The notes: generated from the letters alone by a model not told the origin. Shown: positions 17,004 through 25,726, counted from the stretch's first letter. The stretch is 64,000 nt of DNA from Paramagnetospirillum kuznetsovii (GCF_003284725.1 NZ_PGTO01000001.1:62001-126000); one strand, 5' to 3'. Made by a program: numbers and translations.

Positions 17004-17824
17004 GCCGACAGCTCCGCCACCGCCTTGGCCAACTGATCGGCATCGGGCGATCGGTAGTGCCAGGCCACCGTATCTTCCATGAAACTGACGCCCTTGCCTT
17101 TGACCGTATGGGCAATAATCACGCTGGGGCGACCCTGACGTGCCGGAGGACTGGTCAAAGCCTGGGTGAGCGCATCGTGATCATGGCCGTCGACCTCCAC
17201 CACCGACCACCGAAACGCTCGCCACTTGTCGGCGAAGGGCTCCAGTTCCGAAACATTGGCCACGCGGTCCAGGCTTTGGATCTTGTTGTAATCGACCACC
17301 ACCACCAGGTTATCAAGCCCGGCCTGGGCGGCGAACAGGATCGCCTCCCACACCGAGCCCTCGTCGCATTCGCCGTCCGACATCTGGACATAGACCTTCC
17401 AGTCCGCCCCATCCTGCTTTGCCGCCAAGGCCATGCCCACGGCGATGGGCAGAGCGTGGCCCAGCGAGCCGGTGGAGACTTCGACGCCGGGGACGCCCAC
17501 ATGGCTGATATGGCCGGGCAAGGGGCCGTCGTCCTGGCAGTATTGTTCCAGCCATTCGCTGGGGAAGAACCCCCGCTCGGCCAAGGCGGAGTAGACAATG
17601 GCGGCGGCATGACCCTTGGACAGCAGATAGCGGTCGCGATCGGGCCAATGGGGCCGCTGGGGATCGATTCTCAGCACGCGGCCGTACAAGACCGCCAGGA
17701 TGTCGGCCATGGAAAGGCAGGCACCGATATGGGAGGCGGCGGCCTTGTGGACCATATGAAGGGCCTGGACCCGTAGCTTGCGGGCGAAGTCGACGGTGGA
17801 ATTGACGGGCGGTATACCGGTCAC
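17000..17824 (-). CDS. Transketolase-like N-terminal half (ThDP pyrophosphate-binding subunit)
   Basis: The 274-residue chain holds the thiamine-diphosphate motif, running from Ser-Asp-Gly-Glu (Asp150) to Asp-Tyr-Asn (Asn180), which binds magnesium and the pyrophosphate. A Ser-Lys-Gly-His block near residue 69-72 is typical of transketolase. The GTG at 17824 is chosen because it overlaps the stop of rfbG as GTGA; reading upstream to 17866 would only extend into that gene. Together with the next gene it makes a complete split transketolase. Its fixed position between rfbG and a C-methyltransferase suggests it transfers a two-carbon unit onto a CDP-4-keto sugar, as ThDP enzymes do in other branched-sugar pathways. 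Confidence 0.88.
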   Translation of the reverse strand: MTGIPPVNSTVDFARKLRVQALHMVHKAAASHIGACLSMADILAVLYGRVLRIDPQRPHWPDRDRYLLSKGHAAAIVYSALAERGFFPSEWLEQYCQDDGPLPGHISHVGVPGVEVSTGSLGHALPIAVGMALAAKQDGADWKVYVQMSDGECDEGSVWEAILFAAQAGLDNLVVVVDYNKIQSLDRVANVSELEPFADKWRAFRWSVVEVDGHDHDALTQALTSPPARQGRPSVIIAHTVKGKGVSFMEDTVAWHYRSPDADQLAKAVAELSA

Positions 17825-18873
17825 GGCGCCGCCACCTTGTCGAATGCATCCATGTCGGCGAAACACAAGGACCGGGCGTCGGCGCCGACGCCGAACGCCT
17901 TGTACCAGCCGACCGCATGGGCAAGGGCATCAGCAATGTGCCAACGGCCGCTCCAGCCCAGCTCGGCGCGGGCCTTGGAGCAATCCAGCTTGAGCAGATG
18001 CGCCTCGTGCGGGGCCTGCCCCGCCTGCTGGAGAGTCCAGTTGGCGCCATCACCCCATTCGCGGCAGACGGTGTCGGCGATCCAGGCCACCGGCTTGGCG
18101 TCGTCATCCAGGGGGCCGAAATTCCAGCCGTCGGAAAAAGCCGCCGGTTCGTCCCACAGTCTTTGGCACAGGGTCATGTATCCCGCCAGCGGATCCAGCA
18201 CGTGCTGCCAGGGCCGAGTGGCGCGGGGATTGCGGATGATCGGGCTCTCGCCCCTGACGAGGGCACGGGCCAGATCGGGAACCAGCCGATCGGCGGCCCA
18301 GTCGCCGCCGCCGATGACATTGCCCGCCCGTGCCGAAGCGACGGCCCGGTCGCCCAGGAAGGACCGTCGCCAAGCCGCGGTGACCAGTTCGGCGCAGCCC
18401 TTGCTGCTGGAATAGGGGTCGAAGCCGCCCATGGCGTCGGTCTCGCGATAGCCATAGACCCATTCGCGGTTTTCGTAACACTTGTCCGAGGTGATCATCA
18501 GGCCGACGCGCAGCGAAGGAACCCGGCGCATGGCGTCCAACACATGGGCGGTGCCCATCACATTGGTGGCAAAGGTTCCCAGCGGATCCTCATAGGAGGG
18601 GCGCACCAGGGATTGCGCCGCCATATGGATCAGAATTTCGGGCTTGGCGGCGATCATGGCGGCGGCCAAGCCTTCGGCGTCGCGGATGTCGCCGTCCTTG
18701 TGGTCGATCAGTTCACCCACCCGCGCCGCCTCGAACAGGCTGGGGCGGGTCGGCGGCGGCAGGGCATAGCCGCTCACCCTGGCACCAAGACGGGTCAGCC
18801 AAATGGCCAGCCAACTGCCCTTGAAGCCGGTGTCGCCGGTCAGGAAGACTCGCTTGTCAGTCCAAAACGACAT
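17821..18873 (-). CDS. rfbG: CDP-glucose 4,6-dehydratase
   Basis: The 350-residue extended SDR begins with the Rossmann motif Thr-Gly-Asp-Thr-Gly-Phe-Lys-Gly-Ser-Trp, which is characteristic of RfbG. It also has Ser-Asp-Lys-Cys-Tyr-Glu-Asn and the catalytic Tyr-Ser-Ser-Ser-Lys near residue 160. It converts CDP-D-glucose to CDP-4-keto-6-deoxy-D-glucose, the entry to CDP-3,6-dideoxyhexoses and branched CDP sugars. The ATG at 18873 overlaps the rfbF stop by one base (TAATG); an in-frame extension to 19026 lies within rfbF. No gene for the 3-dehydratase RfbH/DdhC is in the window, so the usual tyvelose or abequose route is not evident here. Confidence 0.93.
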   Translation of the reverse strand: MSFWTDKRVFLTGDTGFKGSWLAIWLTRLGARVSGYALPPPTRPSLFEAARVGELIDHKDGDIRDAEGLAAAMIAAKPEILIHMAAQSLVRPSYEDPLGTFATNVMGTAHVLDAMRRVPSLRVGLMITSDKCYENREWVYGYRETDAMGGFDPYSSSKGCAELVTAAWRRSFLGDRAVASARAGNVIGGGDWAADRLVPDLARALVRGESPIIRNPRATRPWQHVLDPLAGYMTLCQRLWDEPAAFSDGWNFGPLDDDAKPVAWIADTVCREWGDGANWTLQQAGQAPHEAHLLKLDCSKARAELGWSGRWHIADALAHAVGWYKAFGVGADARSLCFADMDAFDKVAAP

Positions 18874-19649
18874 TACCAGACCTTCCACGGCGCCTTGCCG
18901 CTCACCCACAAGTCTTCCAGGTGGGCACGGTCGCGCACCGTGTCCATGGCGTGCCAGAACCCGTCGTGATAGTGCACCCGCAGGCCCTTTTGCGCCGACA
19001 ACTGCCGCAATGGAGCTTGCTCCCACACCGTGTCGTCGCCGTCGATCAGATCGATCACCTTCGGCGACAGAATGAAGAAACCACCATTGATCCAGCCGCC
19101 GTCGCCCTTGGGCTTCTCCTCGAAGGATACGACTTCGTCGCCGACAATCTGCAGCGCGCCGAACCGCCCCGGCGGCCGCACCGCCGTCACCGTGGCTGGC
19201 TGCCCGTGGCTCTTGTGGAAAGCAACCAGCGCCGCGAGATCCACATTGGCGACCCCGTCGCCATAGGTGAAGGCGAAGTCCTGATCCCCAAGGTAATCGC
19301 GGACCCGCTTCAAGCGGCCGCCGGTCATGGTCCCTTCACCGGTATCGACCAGTGTCACCCGCCAGGGCTCCGCGAGATTTTGGTGGACTTCCATGCTGTT
19401 GGTCGCCATATCGAAGGTCACGTCGGCCATGTGCAGGAAGTAATTGGCGAAGTACTCCTTGATCATATAGCTCTTATAACCGAGACAAATCACAAAATCG
19501 TTGATGCCCGCTGCCGAGTATATCTTCATGATATGCCAAAGCATCGGCTTGCCGCCGATTTCCACCATGGGCTTGGGCCGGGCCACGGTTTCCTCGCTGA
19601 TGCGAGTGCCATAGCCCCCGGCGAGGATGACGGCTTTCATCCCGTGCAT
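18873..19649 (-). CDS. rfbF: Glucose-1-phosphate cytidylyltransferase
   Basis: The 258-residue enzyme has the nucleotidyltransferase signature Leu-Ala-Gly-Gly-Tyr-Gly-Thr-Arg and the substrate motif Arg-Pro-Lys-Pro-Met-Val-Glu-Ile-Gly, as in RfbF/DdhA. It makes CDP-glucose from CTP and glucose-1-phosphate. The ATG at 19649 is chosen because a GAGAAGG element lies 8 bases upstream; the ATG three codons later (19640) and the more distant one at 19709 are less well placed. It is the first gene of the operon that continues with rfbG, the split transketolase and a methyltransferase. The 148 bp upstream, unusually AT-rich for this window, should hold the operon promoter. Confidence 0.93.
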   Translation of the reverse strand: MHGMKAVILAGGYGTRISEETVARPKPMVEIGGKPMLWHIMKIYSAAGINDFVICLGYKSYMIKEYFANYFLHMADVTFDMATNSMEVHQNLAEPWRVTLVDTGEGTMTGGRLKRVRDYLGDQDFAFTYGDGVANVDLAALVAFHKSHGQPATVTAVRPPGRFGALQIVGDEVVSFEEKPKGDGGWINGGFFILSPKVIDLIDGDDTVWEQAPLRQLSAQKGLRVHYHDGFWHAMDTVRDRAHLEDLWVSGKAPWKVW

Positions 19650-19797
19650 ATCAAGCGCCTTCTCATGTTCCACCCATATCACCAAGTTACACGAATAAAC
19701 GTTCTTCAAGCCGACGAAAAGGCCCGTTTTCCGCCCTTACCCTGGATTTCGGGCAATGCCACGAAAAACCCCGGCATCGCACCATGAATCCGCCGCC

Positions 19798-21057
19798 TTA
19801 CGACGATTGCCGGGTGGCCTCGGTCGGCACCCGAAAGGCGGCGATTCCAATCGCCGCCGTGAACCAGATCGAGGCGAGCCACCATGCCTGCCAAATGCCA
19901 TAGGCCGTCGACGCCACGACCAAGACGGCGGTCATGGTCGCCAAAAACGGCGCGGTGGCCCATTTCTCTATCCTGGTCGCGGCGGCCATCACCGCCAGAA
20001 GCATGGCGGCGAACAAAGCCGCTCCCACGGCGCCCAGTTCCAGCCATACCTGAAGGGCGAAGTTGTGGGGATGCAGCGGCAGATTTTGCTGCGCCAACAC
20101 GCAAGTGGTCTTGGCCAGGCAGTTGTTGTCAGGATTGAAGGGCTCCCCGCCGTAGTGAAGCGTCACCAATGAGTTGTCCTCGCCGCCGGGCACCGAACGC
20201 GCCCCATCCATTCCCCAGCCGAGTATGGAGTGTTCGTCGATGCGCTGGCCGGTGAAATGCCAAATGGCCAGACGATGGAGCCCGGAGTGCGGAAGCCATG
20301 GAAATCGCATGGCGATATCCATGGTGTCGGGAAGGGACGATGCGAACGGAGCGGCCGCGAAAGTAGCGATGATCGCCGCCGCCATCAACGTCCTGCCAAG
20401 CCACGCCGATATCGCTCCAACAACGAACATGCCCAGGCCGGCCGCCAGGGCCAACAGGCCGGTATTACTGGAAACCGACCAGACCAGAATCGCCGCCGCC
20501 ACCACCGGAACGGCCGCCCTGCCACGCCATCCCCACGACCAGCAAATGGCGGCGCAGATGACGCCCCAGATGGCGCACAATGTGGCCGCCGCCTTGGGCA
20601 GGGCATATGACCGGTCGGCCGCCAGCGGTTCTCTCCCCAAATCGTGGACGAAGCGAAACACCTTGGCGCCGGTTCGGCCGTCGATTCCCGCCACCACGGC
20701 CGTCGCCGCCAGCCCGATCAAGAGCGCGACAACGATGCGGCGGGCCATGACCGGGTCCATGGAGCGGAAATAGTTCAGCACGATGCCCCCGGCCAGAACC
20801 AAGGGAACCAGAGACGCCGTCTTGGGCAAGGCGAGCCCCGCAGCCTGGGCCCACAAGGCCGACAGACCGGCCCAGGCCAACAGCATCGCGAGCAGGACCA
20901 GCCACAATCTCAGGGGAGGCAAAGCGAGGCACCGTCCCCGCTCGGACCAGAGCCCCACCAGGGCCAGGGCGAGCAGTAGAACGACGGTGCCGCGAAAGGC
21001 GAAAAAGCTGACAACCGGCGCCAGACCGACAAGCAGGACTGTCAGAGTCTTCGCCAT
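19798..21057 (-). CDS. O-antigen ligase/polymerase (Wzy/WaaL-like) membrane protein
   Basis: The 419-residue protein has about eleven hydrophobic segments with one long hydrophilic loop in its second half. The loop ends in Leu-His-Pro-His-Asn-Phe followed by Glu-Leu-Gly-Ala-Val-Gly, the signature of the O-antigen ligase/polymerase superfamily, where the His is functionally important. It may polymerise O-units or ligate the chain to lipid A-core; sequence alone does not separate these roles. The ATG at 21057 is preferred because AAAGAGG lies five bases upstream. It follows the Gfo/Idh gene by 40 bp on the same strand and is the last gene of that run. Confidence 0.85.
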   Translation of the reverse strand: MAKTLTVLLVGLAPVVSFFAFRGTVVLLLALALVGLWSERGRCLALPPLRLWLVLLAMLLAWAGLSALWAQAAGLALPKTASLVPLVLAGGIVLNYFRSMDPVMARRIVVALLIGLAATAVVAGIDGRTGAKVFRFVHDLGREPLAADRSYALPKAAATLCAIWGVICAAICWSWGWRGRAAVPVVAAAILVWSVSSNTGLLALAAGLGMFVVGAISAWLGRTLMAAAIIATFAAAPFASSLPDTMDIAMRFPWLPHSGLHRLAIWHFTGQRIDEHSILGWGMDGARSVPGGEDNSLVTLHYGGEPFNPDNNCLAKTTCVLAQQNLPLHPHNFALQVWLELGAVGAALFAAMLLAVMAAATRIEKWATAPFLATMTAVLVVASTAYGIWQAWWLASIWFTAAIGIAAFRVPTEATRQSS

Positions 21058-21097
21058 CAATGCCTCTTTCATCTGTGCTTGGAAGGCCGGTACGCTA

Positions 21098-22045
21098 TCA
21101 TAGGCCCTCCGCCGCAACCAGGGACGATTGGCAGCGGCCGAGGACCTCCACCACCGCAATTCCAAGATCCAGACCGGAAATGTCGCGGGATCCGGCACCG
21201 ATAGCGGCGGCGAATTCGCGCAGTTGAATGCCCAGCGGCGGATCGGCGGCGACGCCCATCTCAATGCCGTCCAGGGTCAGCTTGGCGGCGGAGAGATCGT
21301 CATAGACCAGGGTACCGCCGTGGCAAACCACCTCGAATCGGCGGGTCTTGTCCATGTCGGTGCCCAGGATGATGTCGGCCGCCACGACGCCGAATCCCAG
21401 GTCCAGCCGCAAGCGCTCGGCCATGCCCGAAGTGACGTCGGCCGCCACGTTCCGCCGCGCCAACAATCGCGCCTCGACCCGATCGGGTGGCTGTCCCAGC
21501 AGATCCAGGCAGAGCGCGATGTCGTGCGGCCCCCAATCCCACAAGACGGTGGCGTCGCTGCGATAGGGGCCGTGATTCCCTGCCACGGCATGGATTTCCC
21601 GTACCGGGCCGATCTCGCCGACCAGGGCCTTGAGCCGCCGCCACGCCGGAGCGGCGAGATGGACATGGCCCACCTGGACAAGGGCTCCGTGACGGATGGC
21701 CGTGTCGCGCAAGGCGAGCGCTTCGCCCAGGTCCAGCGTCAGCGGCTTTTCGATCAGCACCGCCAGCCCGTGACTCATGACCGCCTCGGCGATCTCGGCA
21801 TGACTGGCGGGCGGGGTGGCGATGACGACGCCGTCGAAACCGCCCGCCGCCAGCATGTCGCGCCAATGGGCGAAGACCGGGCAGCCGACCGGAACCAGTC
21901 CGGCGGTTTCGGGACTGCCGCTGGCCACGGCGGCCAGGACGGCTCCTTGCATTCCGGCCAAATTGCGCAGAATGACGCGTCCCCAGCGGCCAGCCCCGAC
22001 CAGGGCGAGGCGCACCGGTCTATTGGGCGCCTGTATAGACGCCAT
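21098..22045 (-). CDS. Gfo/Idh/MocA-family sugar oxidoreductase
   Basis: The 315-residue protein shows Gly-Ala-Gly-Arg-Trp-Gly near residue 16 and Ile-Glu-Lys-Pro-Leu near residue 90, the NAD(P)-binding and catalytic motifs of the family. The ATG at 22045 overlaps the end of the upstream epimerase gene by 26 bp. A GTG just past that stop (codon Val at 22015) is a possible shorter start, because the Rossmann strand begins there. With a TylC3-like C-methyltransferase upstream it is a good candidate for the final ketoreduction of a branched or deoxy sugar. The actual substrate is unknown. Confidence 0.84.
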   Translation of the reverse strand: MASIQAPNRPVRLALVGAGRWGRVILRNLAGMQGAVLAAVASGSPETAGLVPVGCPVFAHWRDMLAAGGFDGVVIATPPASHAEIAEAVMSHGLAVLIEKPLTLDLGEALALRDTAIRHGALVQVGHVHLAAPAWRRLKALVGEIGPVREIHAVAGNHGPYRSDATVLWDWGPHDIALCLDLLGQPPDRVEARLLARRNVAADVTSGMAERLRLDLGFGVVAADIILGTDMDKTRRFEVVCHGGTLVYDDLSAAKLTLDGIEMGVAADPPLGIQLREFAAAIGAGSRDISGLDLGIAVVEVLGRCQSSLVAAEGL

Positions 22046-23081
22046 CGGCCCAGTCGAGGAAGCGCTTGAGGCCCTCGTCCAAATCCACATTAGGATCGAA
22101 TTTCAACTGCAGCCGTGCCTTCTTGATGTCGGGACAGCGGCGGTTGGGCTCGTCGGCGGGATAGGAATCCGGGTATTCGATGATGTTGTAGGTGACCGGC
22201 TTGCCCGACACTTTCTGGATGCGCTGGACCAGGTCGACCATGGAGATTTCCGGCTTGGGATTGCCGACATTATAGGCCTCGCCCGGCACGCCGCGCAGGA
22301 TCACCAGCAGGAAGCCCACCATGGCATCGGTGATGTAGCAGAAGGTCCGGGTCTGGTTGCCCGAGCCGTAGACGTTGAGCGGCAGCCCCGCCTTGATGCG
22401 GTTGGCGAAATTGGGCAGCACCCGGTAGTCGGTCTCCTGCATGCCGGGACCGAACACGTTGAACGGGCGGATGGTGTTGGTCGCGGTGCCGTGCTCGCCG
22501 TGGAAGATGTAGCACAGCGTCTCGCCCACCCTTTTCGACTCGTCGTAGCAGGCGCGCGGTCCCTGGCACGACACATGGCCGCGATAGCTTTCCGGGGTGG
22601 GCACATGCTTGGGGTCGGGATCGCCGTAGATTTCCGAGGACGAGAAGAAGGTGAAGCGCGCCTTATGGTCATTGGCCAATTCCAGCATGCGGCGCGTGCC
22701 GGTGATGGCCACTTCCAGGGTCGCCAGCGGATGGGCGCGATAGTAGAACGGGCTGGCGATGCCGGCGGCATGGATGACGTAATCCAGCTTGCCCTTCCAC
22801 TTCATGGGCTGGATCACGTCGTGCTGGATGAAGGTGGTATGGGGATAATCCGCCACCACCGAGCCTTCCTTGCCCGCCGTGATCAGATTGTCGGCGGCCA
22901 CCAGGGTCACCGGTTTCTTCAGCACATGGGTGTTGAGATAGGCGAAGATCTCCATGAAATAGCGACCGAGAAAGCCGCGACCGCCGGTCAGCAGAACGGT
23001 CTTGCCCGCGAAATCATGGGCGGTCTCGCCCAGGCGCTCGCAGATCTCCGCGATATCGGATTGCAGCAGAAACTCGGCCAT
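22020..23081 (-). CDS. NAD-dependent nucleotide-sugar epimerase/decarboxylase (extended SDR)
   Basis: The 353-residue protein has Leu-Thr-Gly-Gly-Arg-Gly-Phe-Leu-Gly-Arg-Tyr near residue 30, Ser-Ser-Glu-Ile-Tyr-Gly-Asp-Pro for the catalytic Ser region, and Tyr-Asp-Glu-Ser-Lys as the Tyr-x-x-x-Lys pair. The Tyr-Asp-Glu-Ser-Lys-Arg stretch followed by Glu-Thr-Leu is typical of UDP-glucuronate decarboxylase-like SDRs. About 28 residues precede the Rossmann strand, which is longer than usual. It starts with an ATG overlapping the methyltransferase stop (TGATG). The substrate is uncertain: a UDP-uronic acid is suggested by the motif, a dTDP- or CDP-keto sugar by the neighbours. Confidence 0.84.
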   Translation of the reverse strand: MAEFLLQSDIAEICERLGETAHDFAGKTVLLTGGRGFLGRYFMEIFAYLNTHVLKKPVTLVAADNLITAGKEGSVVADYPHTTFIQHDVIQPMKWKGKLDYVIHAAGIASPFYYRAHPLATLEVAITGTRRMLELANDHKARFTFFSSSEIYGDPDPKHVPTPESYRGHVSCQGPRACYDESKRVGETLCYIFHGEHGTATNTIRPFNVFGPGMQETDYRVLPNFANRIKAGLPLNVYGSGNQTRTFCYITDAMVGFLLVILRGVPGEAYNVGNPKPEISMVDLVQRIQKVSGKPVTYNIIEYPDSYPADEPNRRCPDIKKARLQLKFDPNVDLDEGLKRFLDWADGVYTGAQ

Positions 23082-24328
23082 CAGACGACCTCGACCTTGG
23101 GAATGGGAATGATGAATTTGCCGCCGGATTCGCGGAAGGCGGCGTTCTTGGCGATGATGGCGGCGGCGAAGTTCCAGGCCAGGATCACCAGATAATCGGG
23201 CTTTTGCTCGGCGATGGCGGACGACGACAGCACCGGCACATGCATGCCCGGCGTGAACAGGCCCTGCTTCAGGGGGCTGTCGTCGATGATGAAGTCCACC
23301 AGATCCGGGCCGATGCCGAAATGATACATCAGGGTGGTGGCCTTGGCCGGAGCGCCGAATCCGGCGATACGCTTGCCCTGGCCCTTCAGATCGCGCAGCA
23401 GACCGCCAAGCTCGGCACCCAGGGCGTCGATATCGCGGGAAAAGGCGCGGAGCGTCTCGGCCTTGTCCAGGCCCAGGCGTTCCTCCTCGGCTACCGCCGC
23501 CGCGACGGAGGCTCCCACCGCATGGGGGCCGCCCTTCAGCTGGGCGATGCCGCGCAAGCTGCCGCCGTGCGAGCCGACCCGGATGGCCTCGACCAGTTGC
23601 ATGCCCTTGGCGGCGAAGAAGCGGACCAGCGGACCCACCGAGTGATAGTCCAGGTGCTCGTGATAGATGGTGTCGAACAGGGTGTCGCGGACCACGTCCA
23701 CCAGATAGGACACCTCGAACACGAAGACGCCCGCTGGCGCCAGCAGGGCGCGCACCCCGTCCACCACGCCCGCCAAGTTGTCGATATGAGCAAAGACGTT
23801 GTTGGCGGTGATGACCTGGGCCTTACCCCGATTGGCGGCAATTTCGGCGCCCATGTCGGCCCCGAAGAAGCCGCAGAGGGTCTCGATGCCCCGGGCGCAA
23901 GCGGCGGCCGCGATCTCCTGGGCGGGATCGACCCCCAACACCGTCATGCCCGCCTTTTGGAAAAAGGACAGCAAGGTGCCGTCATTGGAGCCGATATCGA
24001 GCACCAGCCCGCCGGACACCGGCTTGAACCGCTCCATGACGAAACCGGCGTAATCCTCGAAATGCTTCACGAAAACCGGCGAGGTGCCCGAGACATAGAC
24101 ATAGTGCTCGAACAGCACGCGGGGATCGACCACGTCCAGCAATTGCACATGGGCGCAGTCGTCGCAGAAGAACACGTCGAGCGGAAACCGCTCCTGCTCC
24201 CGCGCCCGTTCGGCGGCGGGAACGAAGGCATTGGCGGGCGGCGTCGGCGCCAGCTTGACCACCAGGGACAGATGCTTGCCGCCGCACAGACGGCAGGTGT
24301 CGCGGCGATGGTGATTGGCGCCGTTCAT
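23081..24328 (-). CDS. TylC3-like nucleotide-sugar C-methyltransferase
   Basis: The 415-residue protein follows the sugar C-methyltransferase pattern closely. Four zinc-ligand Cys lie at 12, 15, 55 and 58. They are followed by Leu-Phe-Glu-His-Tyr-Val-Tyr-Val-Ser-Gly-Thr-Ser and the SAM motif Leu-Asp-Ile-Gly-Ser-Asn-Asp-Gly near residue 108. The C-terminal domain contains Gly-Phe-Gly-Ala-Pro-Ala-Lys, seen in this family. These enzymes methylate carbon 3 of dTDP-4-keto sugars in, for example, mycarose synthesis. It lies between a cupin gene (TGATG overlap) and the SDR gene (TGATG overlap). A second member of the family is at 14863-16092. Confidence 0.87.
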   Translation of the reverse strand: MNGANHHRRDTCRLCGGKHLSLVVKLAPTPPANAFVPAAERAREQERFPLDVFFCDDCAHVQLLDVVDPRVLFEHYVYVSGTSPVFVKHFEDYAGFVMERFKPVSGGLVLDIGSNDGTLLSFFQKAGMTVLGVDPAQEIAAAACARGIETLCGFFGADMGAEIAANRGKAQVITANNVFAHIDNLAGVVDGVRALLAPAGVFVFEVSYLVDVVRDTLFDTIYHEHLDYHSVGPLVRFFAAKGMQLVEAIRVGSHGGSLRGIAQLKGGPHAVGASVAAAVAEEERLGLDKAETLRAFSRDIDALGAELGGLLRDLKGQGKRIAGFGAPAKATTLMYHFGIGPDLVDFIIDDSPLKQGLFTPGMHVPVLSSSAIAEQKPDYLVILAWNFAAAIIAKNAAFRESGGKFIIPIPKVEVV

Positions 24329-24786
24329 CAGGGATTGATGGCCGGAATGCGGACTACATCGGCCTCGTAGACGTCCTGGGATCGGGAATTGCGGCCCCAG
24401 GTCAGGAAGGTGGACTCCATGGGAAACACCATGGCGTGGTCCACCATGGGGCCGGTGAAGAACAGCTCACCCTTCTTGATGACGTATTTCTTGGGCTCTT
24501 CGGCGCTGCCGTGGGGGCGCTCGTAATACTCGATCTCGCCGTCGACCACATAGCAGAAATGCCAGTCGCTGCGATGGTAATGGTTGGCCCGCACCGCGCC
24601 CTTCTTGGACGTGATCATCACGCAGCTTTCCATGGGCATGTCCACCAGCGGCTGGATCACGCCCCGCTCGTCCACATGGGGCTTCTCAAGCGGCACCACC
24701 ACCGTCTTCGGCCAAGTGCCGCGCTCCGATTCGGTCAGCGGCCGGATCTTGGGGTGAAGATGATGATGGTCGTGATCGGAACACAT
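24328..24786 (-). CDS. RmlC/WxcM-like cupin, probable sugar epimerase or isomerase
   Basis: The 152-residue single-domain cupin has a His-rich N-terminus and the cupin motif Ala-Asn-His-Tyr-His-Arg-Ser-Asp-Trp-His near residue 68-77, with later Gly and His positions of the second motif. It is likely to bind a nucleotide sugar and to epimerise or isomerise it ahead of the C-methyltransferase encoded next, as dTDP-sugar 3,5- or 5-epimerases do in other pathways. The start ATG is supported by AAGGGGG six bases upstream. It is the first gene of a five-gene minus-strand operon. Its exact reaction is not determined, and a WxcM-like ketoisomerase role is the alternative. Confidence 0.75.
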   Translation of the reverse strand: MCSDHDHHHLHPKIRPLTESERGTWPKTVVVPLEKPHVDERGVIQPLVDMPMESCVMITSKKGAVRANHYHRSDWHFCYVVDGEIEYYERPHGSAEEPKKYVIKKGELFFTGPMVDHAMVFPMESTFLTWGRNSRSQDVYEADVVRIPAINP

Positions 24787-24964
24787 GGGACGCCCCCTTG
24801 GACACGGCGGATCAGGCCCGCCCGGCGAGGTTTCTTTTAGCCCGAGGGTCGCCGGGGTGACAAGGTATTCATTGCCGCGACGCGGGTCGGTCCGACTTCC
24901 TTGACAGGGGCGGCGGAACTGGGGGACAAACCGCCTTGTCCCAGGTCAAGGTCTTTGATGCCCT
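24787..24964. other. Divergent intergenic region, 178 bp
   Basis: This region separates the cupin operon (minus) from the methyltransferase gene (plus) and must hold both promoters. A perfect TTGACA occurs on the plus strand at 24901-24906, but no good -10 hexamer lies 16-18 bases downstream, so the promoter is not assigned. No small gene or strong hairpin was seen. Confidence 0.4.
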
Positions 24965-25726
24965 ATGCTTGAACACGTCTATGAAAGCCATGCCGAAATC
25001 GAGGACCGCCACTGGTGGTTCAAGGCGCGGCGGCGGATCGTCTACGGCCTGGTGGAAGACATCATGGACGGCGCCCAGCGCCGCCTGATCGTCGATGTGG
25101 GCTGCGGCACCGGCGGCAATATCGGGCCTTTGGCCCATGTCCACGACTGCCTGGGGGTCGACACCTCCGACATGGCCGTTTCCATCGCCCGGACCAAATA
25201 TCCGCACTGTTCCTTTCGCCTGGGAATGGCGCCCGAATCCATCGTCGACGTTCTGGACCGCACGGGGCTGGTGCTGATGATGGATGTGCTGGAGCATATC
25301 CCCGACGATCGCGCCGCCCTGGCGAGCCTGGTCGAGGCACTGCGTCCGGGCACCACCTTGCTGATTACCGTTCCCGCCGATATGCGGCTGTGGAGCGTCC
25401 ATGACGAGGCGGCGCTGCACCAGCGGCGTTACGACATGGAAAGCTTGCGCCGCTGTTGGCAAGGCCTGCCGGTCAAGGAGCACATGCTATCGCCCTATAA
25501 CAGCCTGCTCTATTTCCCGATTCGGCTGGCACGCTGGCTGCTGCGCCGCCTGAAGTTGAAGAGCCAGTCCCATTCGGATTTCCAATTACCGCTGGGACCG
25601 ATTGAAGCCGTGCTGGCCTTTTTGTTCGGAGCCGAACGGCATCGCCTGCTTGACCTGCTGCGGGGCAGGACCAAACGCGGCTTTCGCCGCGGTGTCAGCC
25701 TGATCGCCGTGCTGGAACGGGTGTAA
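24965..25726 (+). CDS. Class I SAM-dependent methyltransferase
   Basis: The 253-residue protein has the SAM motif Val-Asp-Val-Gly-Cys-Gly-Thr-Gly-Gly-Asn near residue 40. The later Leu-Met-Met-Asp-Val-Leu-Glu-His-Ile-Pro-Asp-Asp motif is common in UbiG/bioC-like enzymes of polysaccharide clusters. Tryptophan-rich residues Asp-Arg-His-Trp-Trp-Phe-Lys near the start are also typical of this subgroup. The substrate is unknown; an O-methylated sugar or a lipid carrier intermediate is possible. It is the first gene of a plus-strand run and is separated from rmlB by 96 bp. Confidence 0.83.
   Translation: MLEHVYESHAEIEDRHWWFKARRRIVYGLVEDIMDGAQRRLIVDVGCGTGGNIGPLAHVHDCLGVDTSDMAVSIARTKYPHCSFRLGMAPESIVDVLDRTGLVLMMDVLEHIPDDRAALASLVEALRPGTTLLITVPADMRLWSVHDEAALHQRRYDMESLRRCWQGLPVKEHMLSPYNSLLYFPIRLARWLLRRLKLKSQSHSDFQLPLGPIEAVLAFLFGAERHRLLDLLRGRTKRGFRRGVSLIAVLERV

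Noticed and set aside
24901-24930. Perfect TTGACA as a promoter for the methyltransferase at 24965
   Set aside because: No acceptable -10 hexamer lies 16-18 bp downstream, so it was not called.
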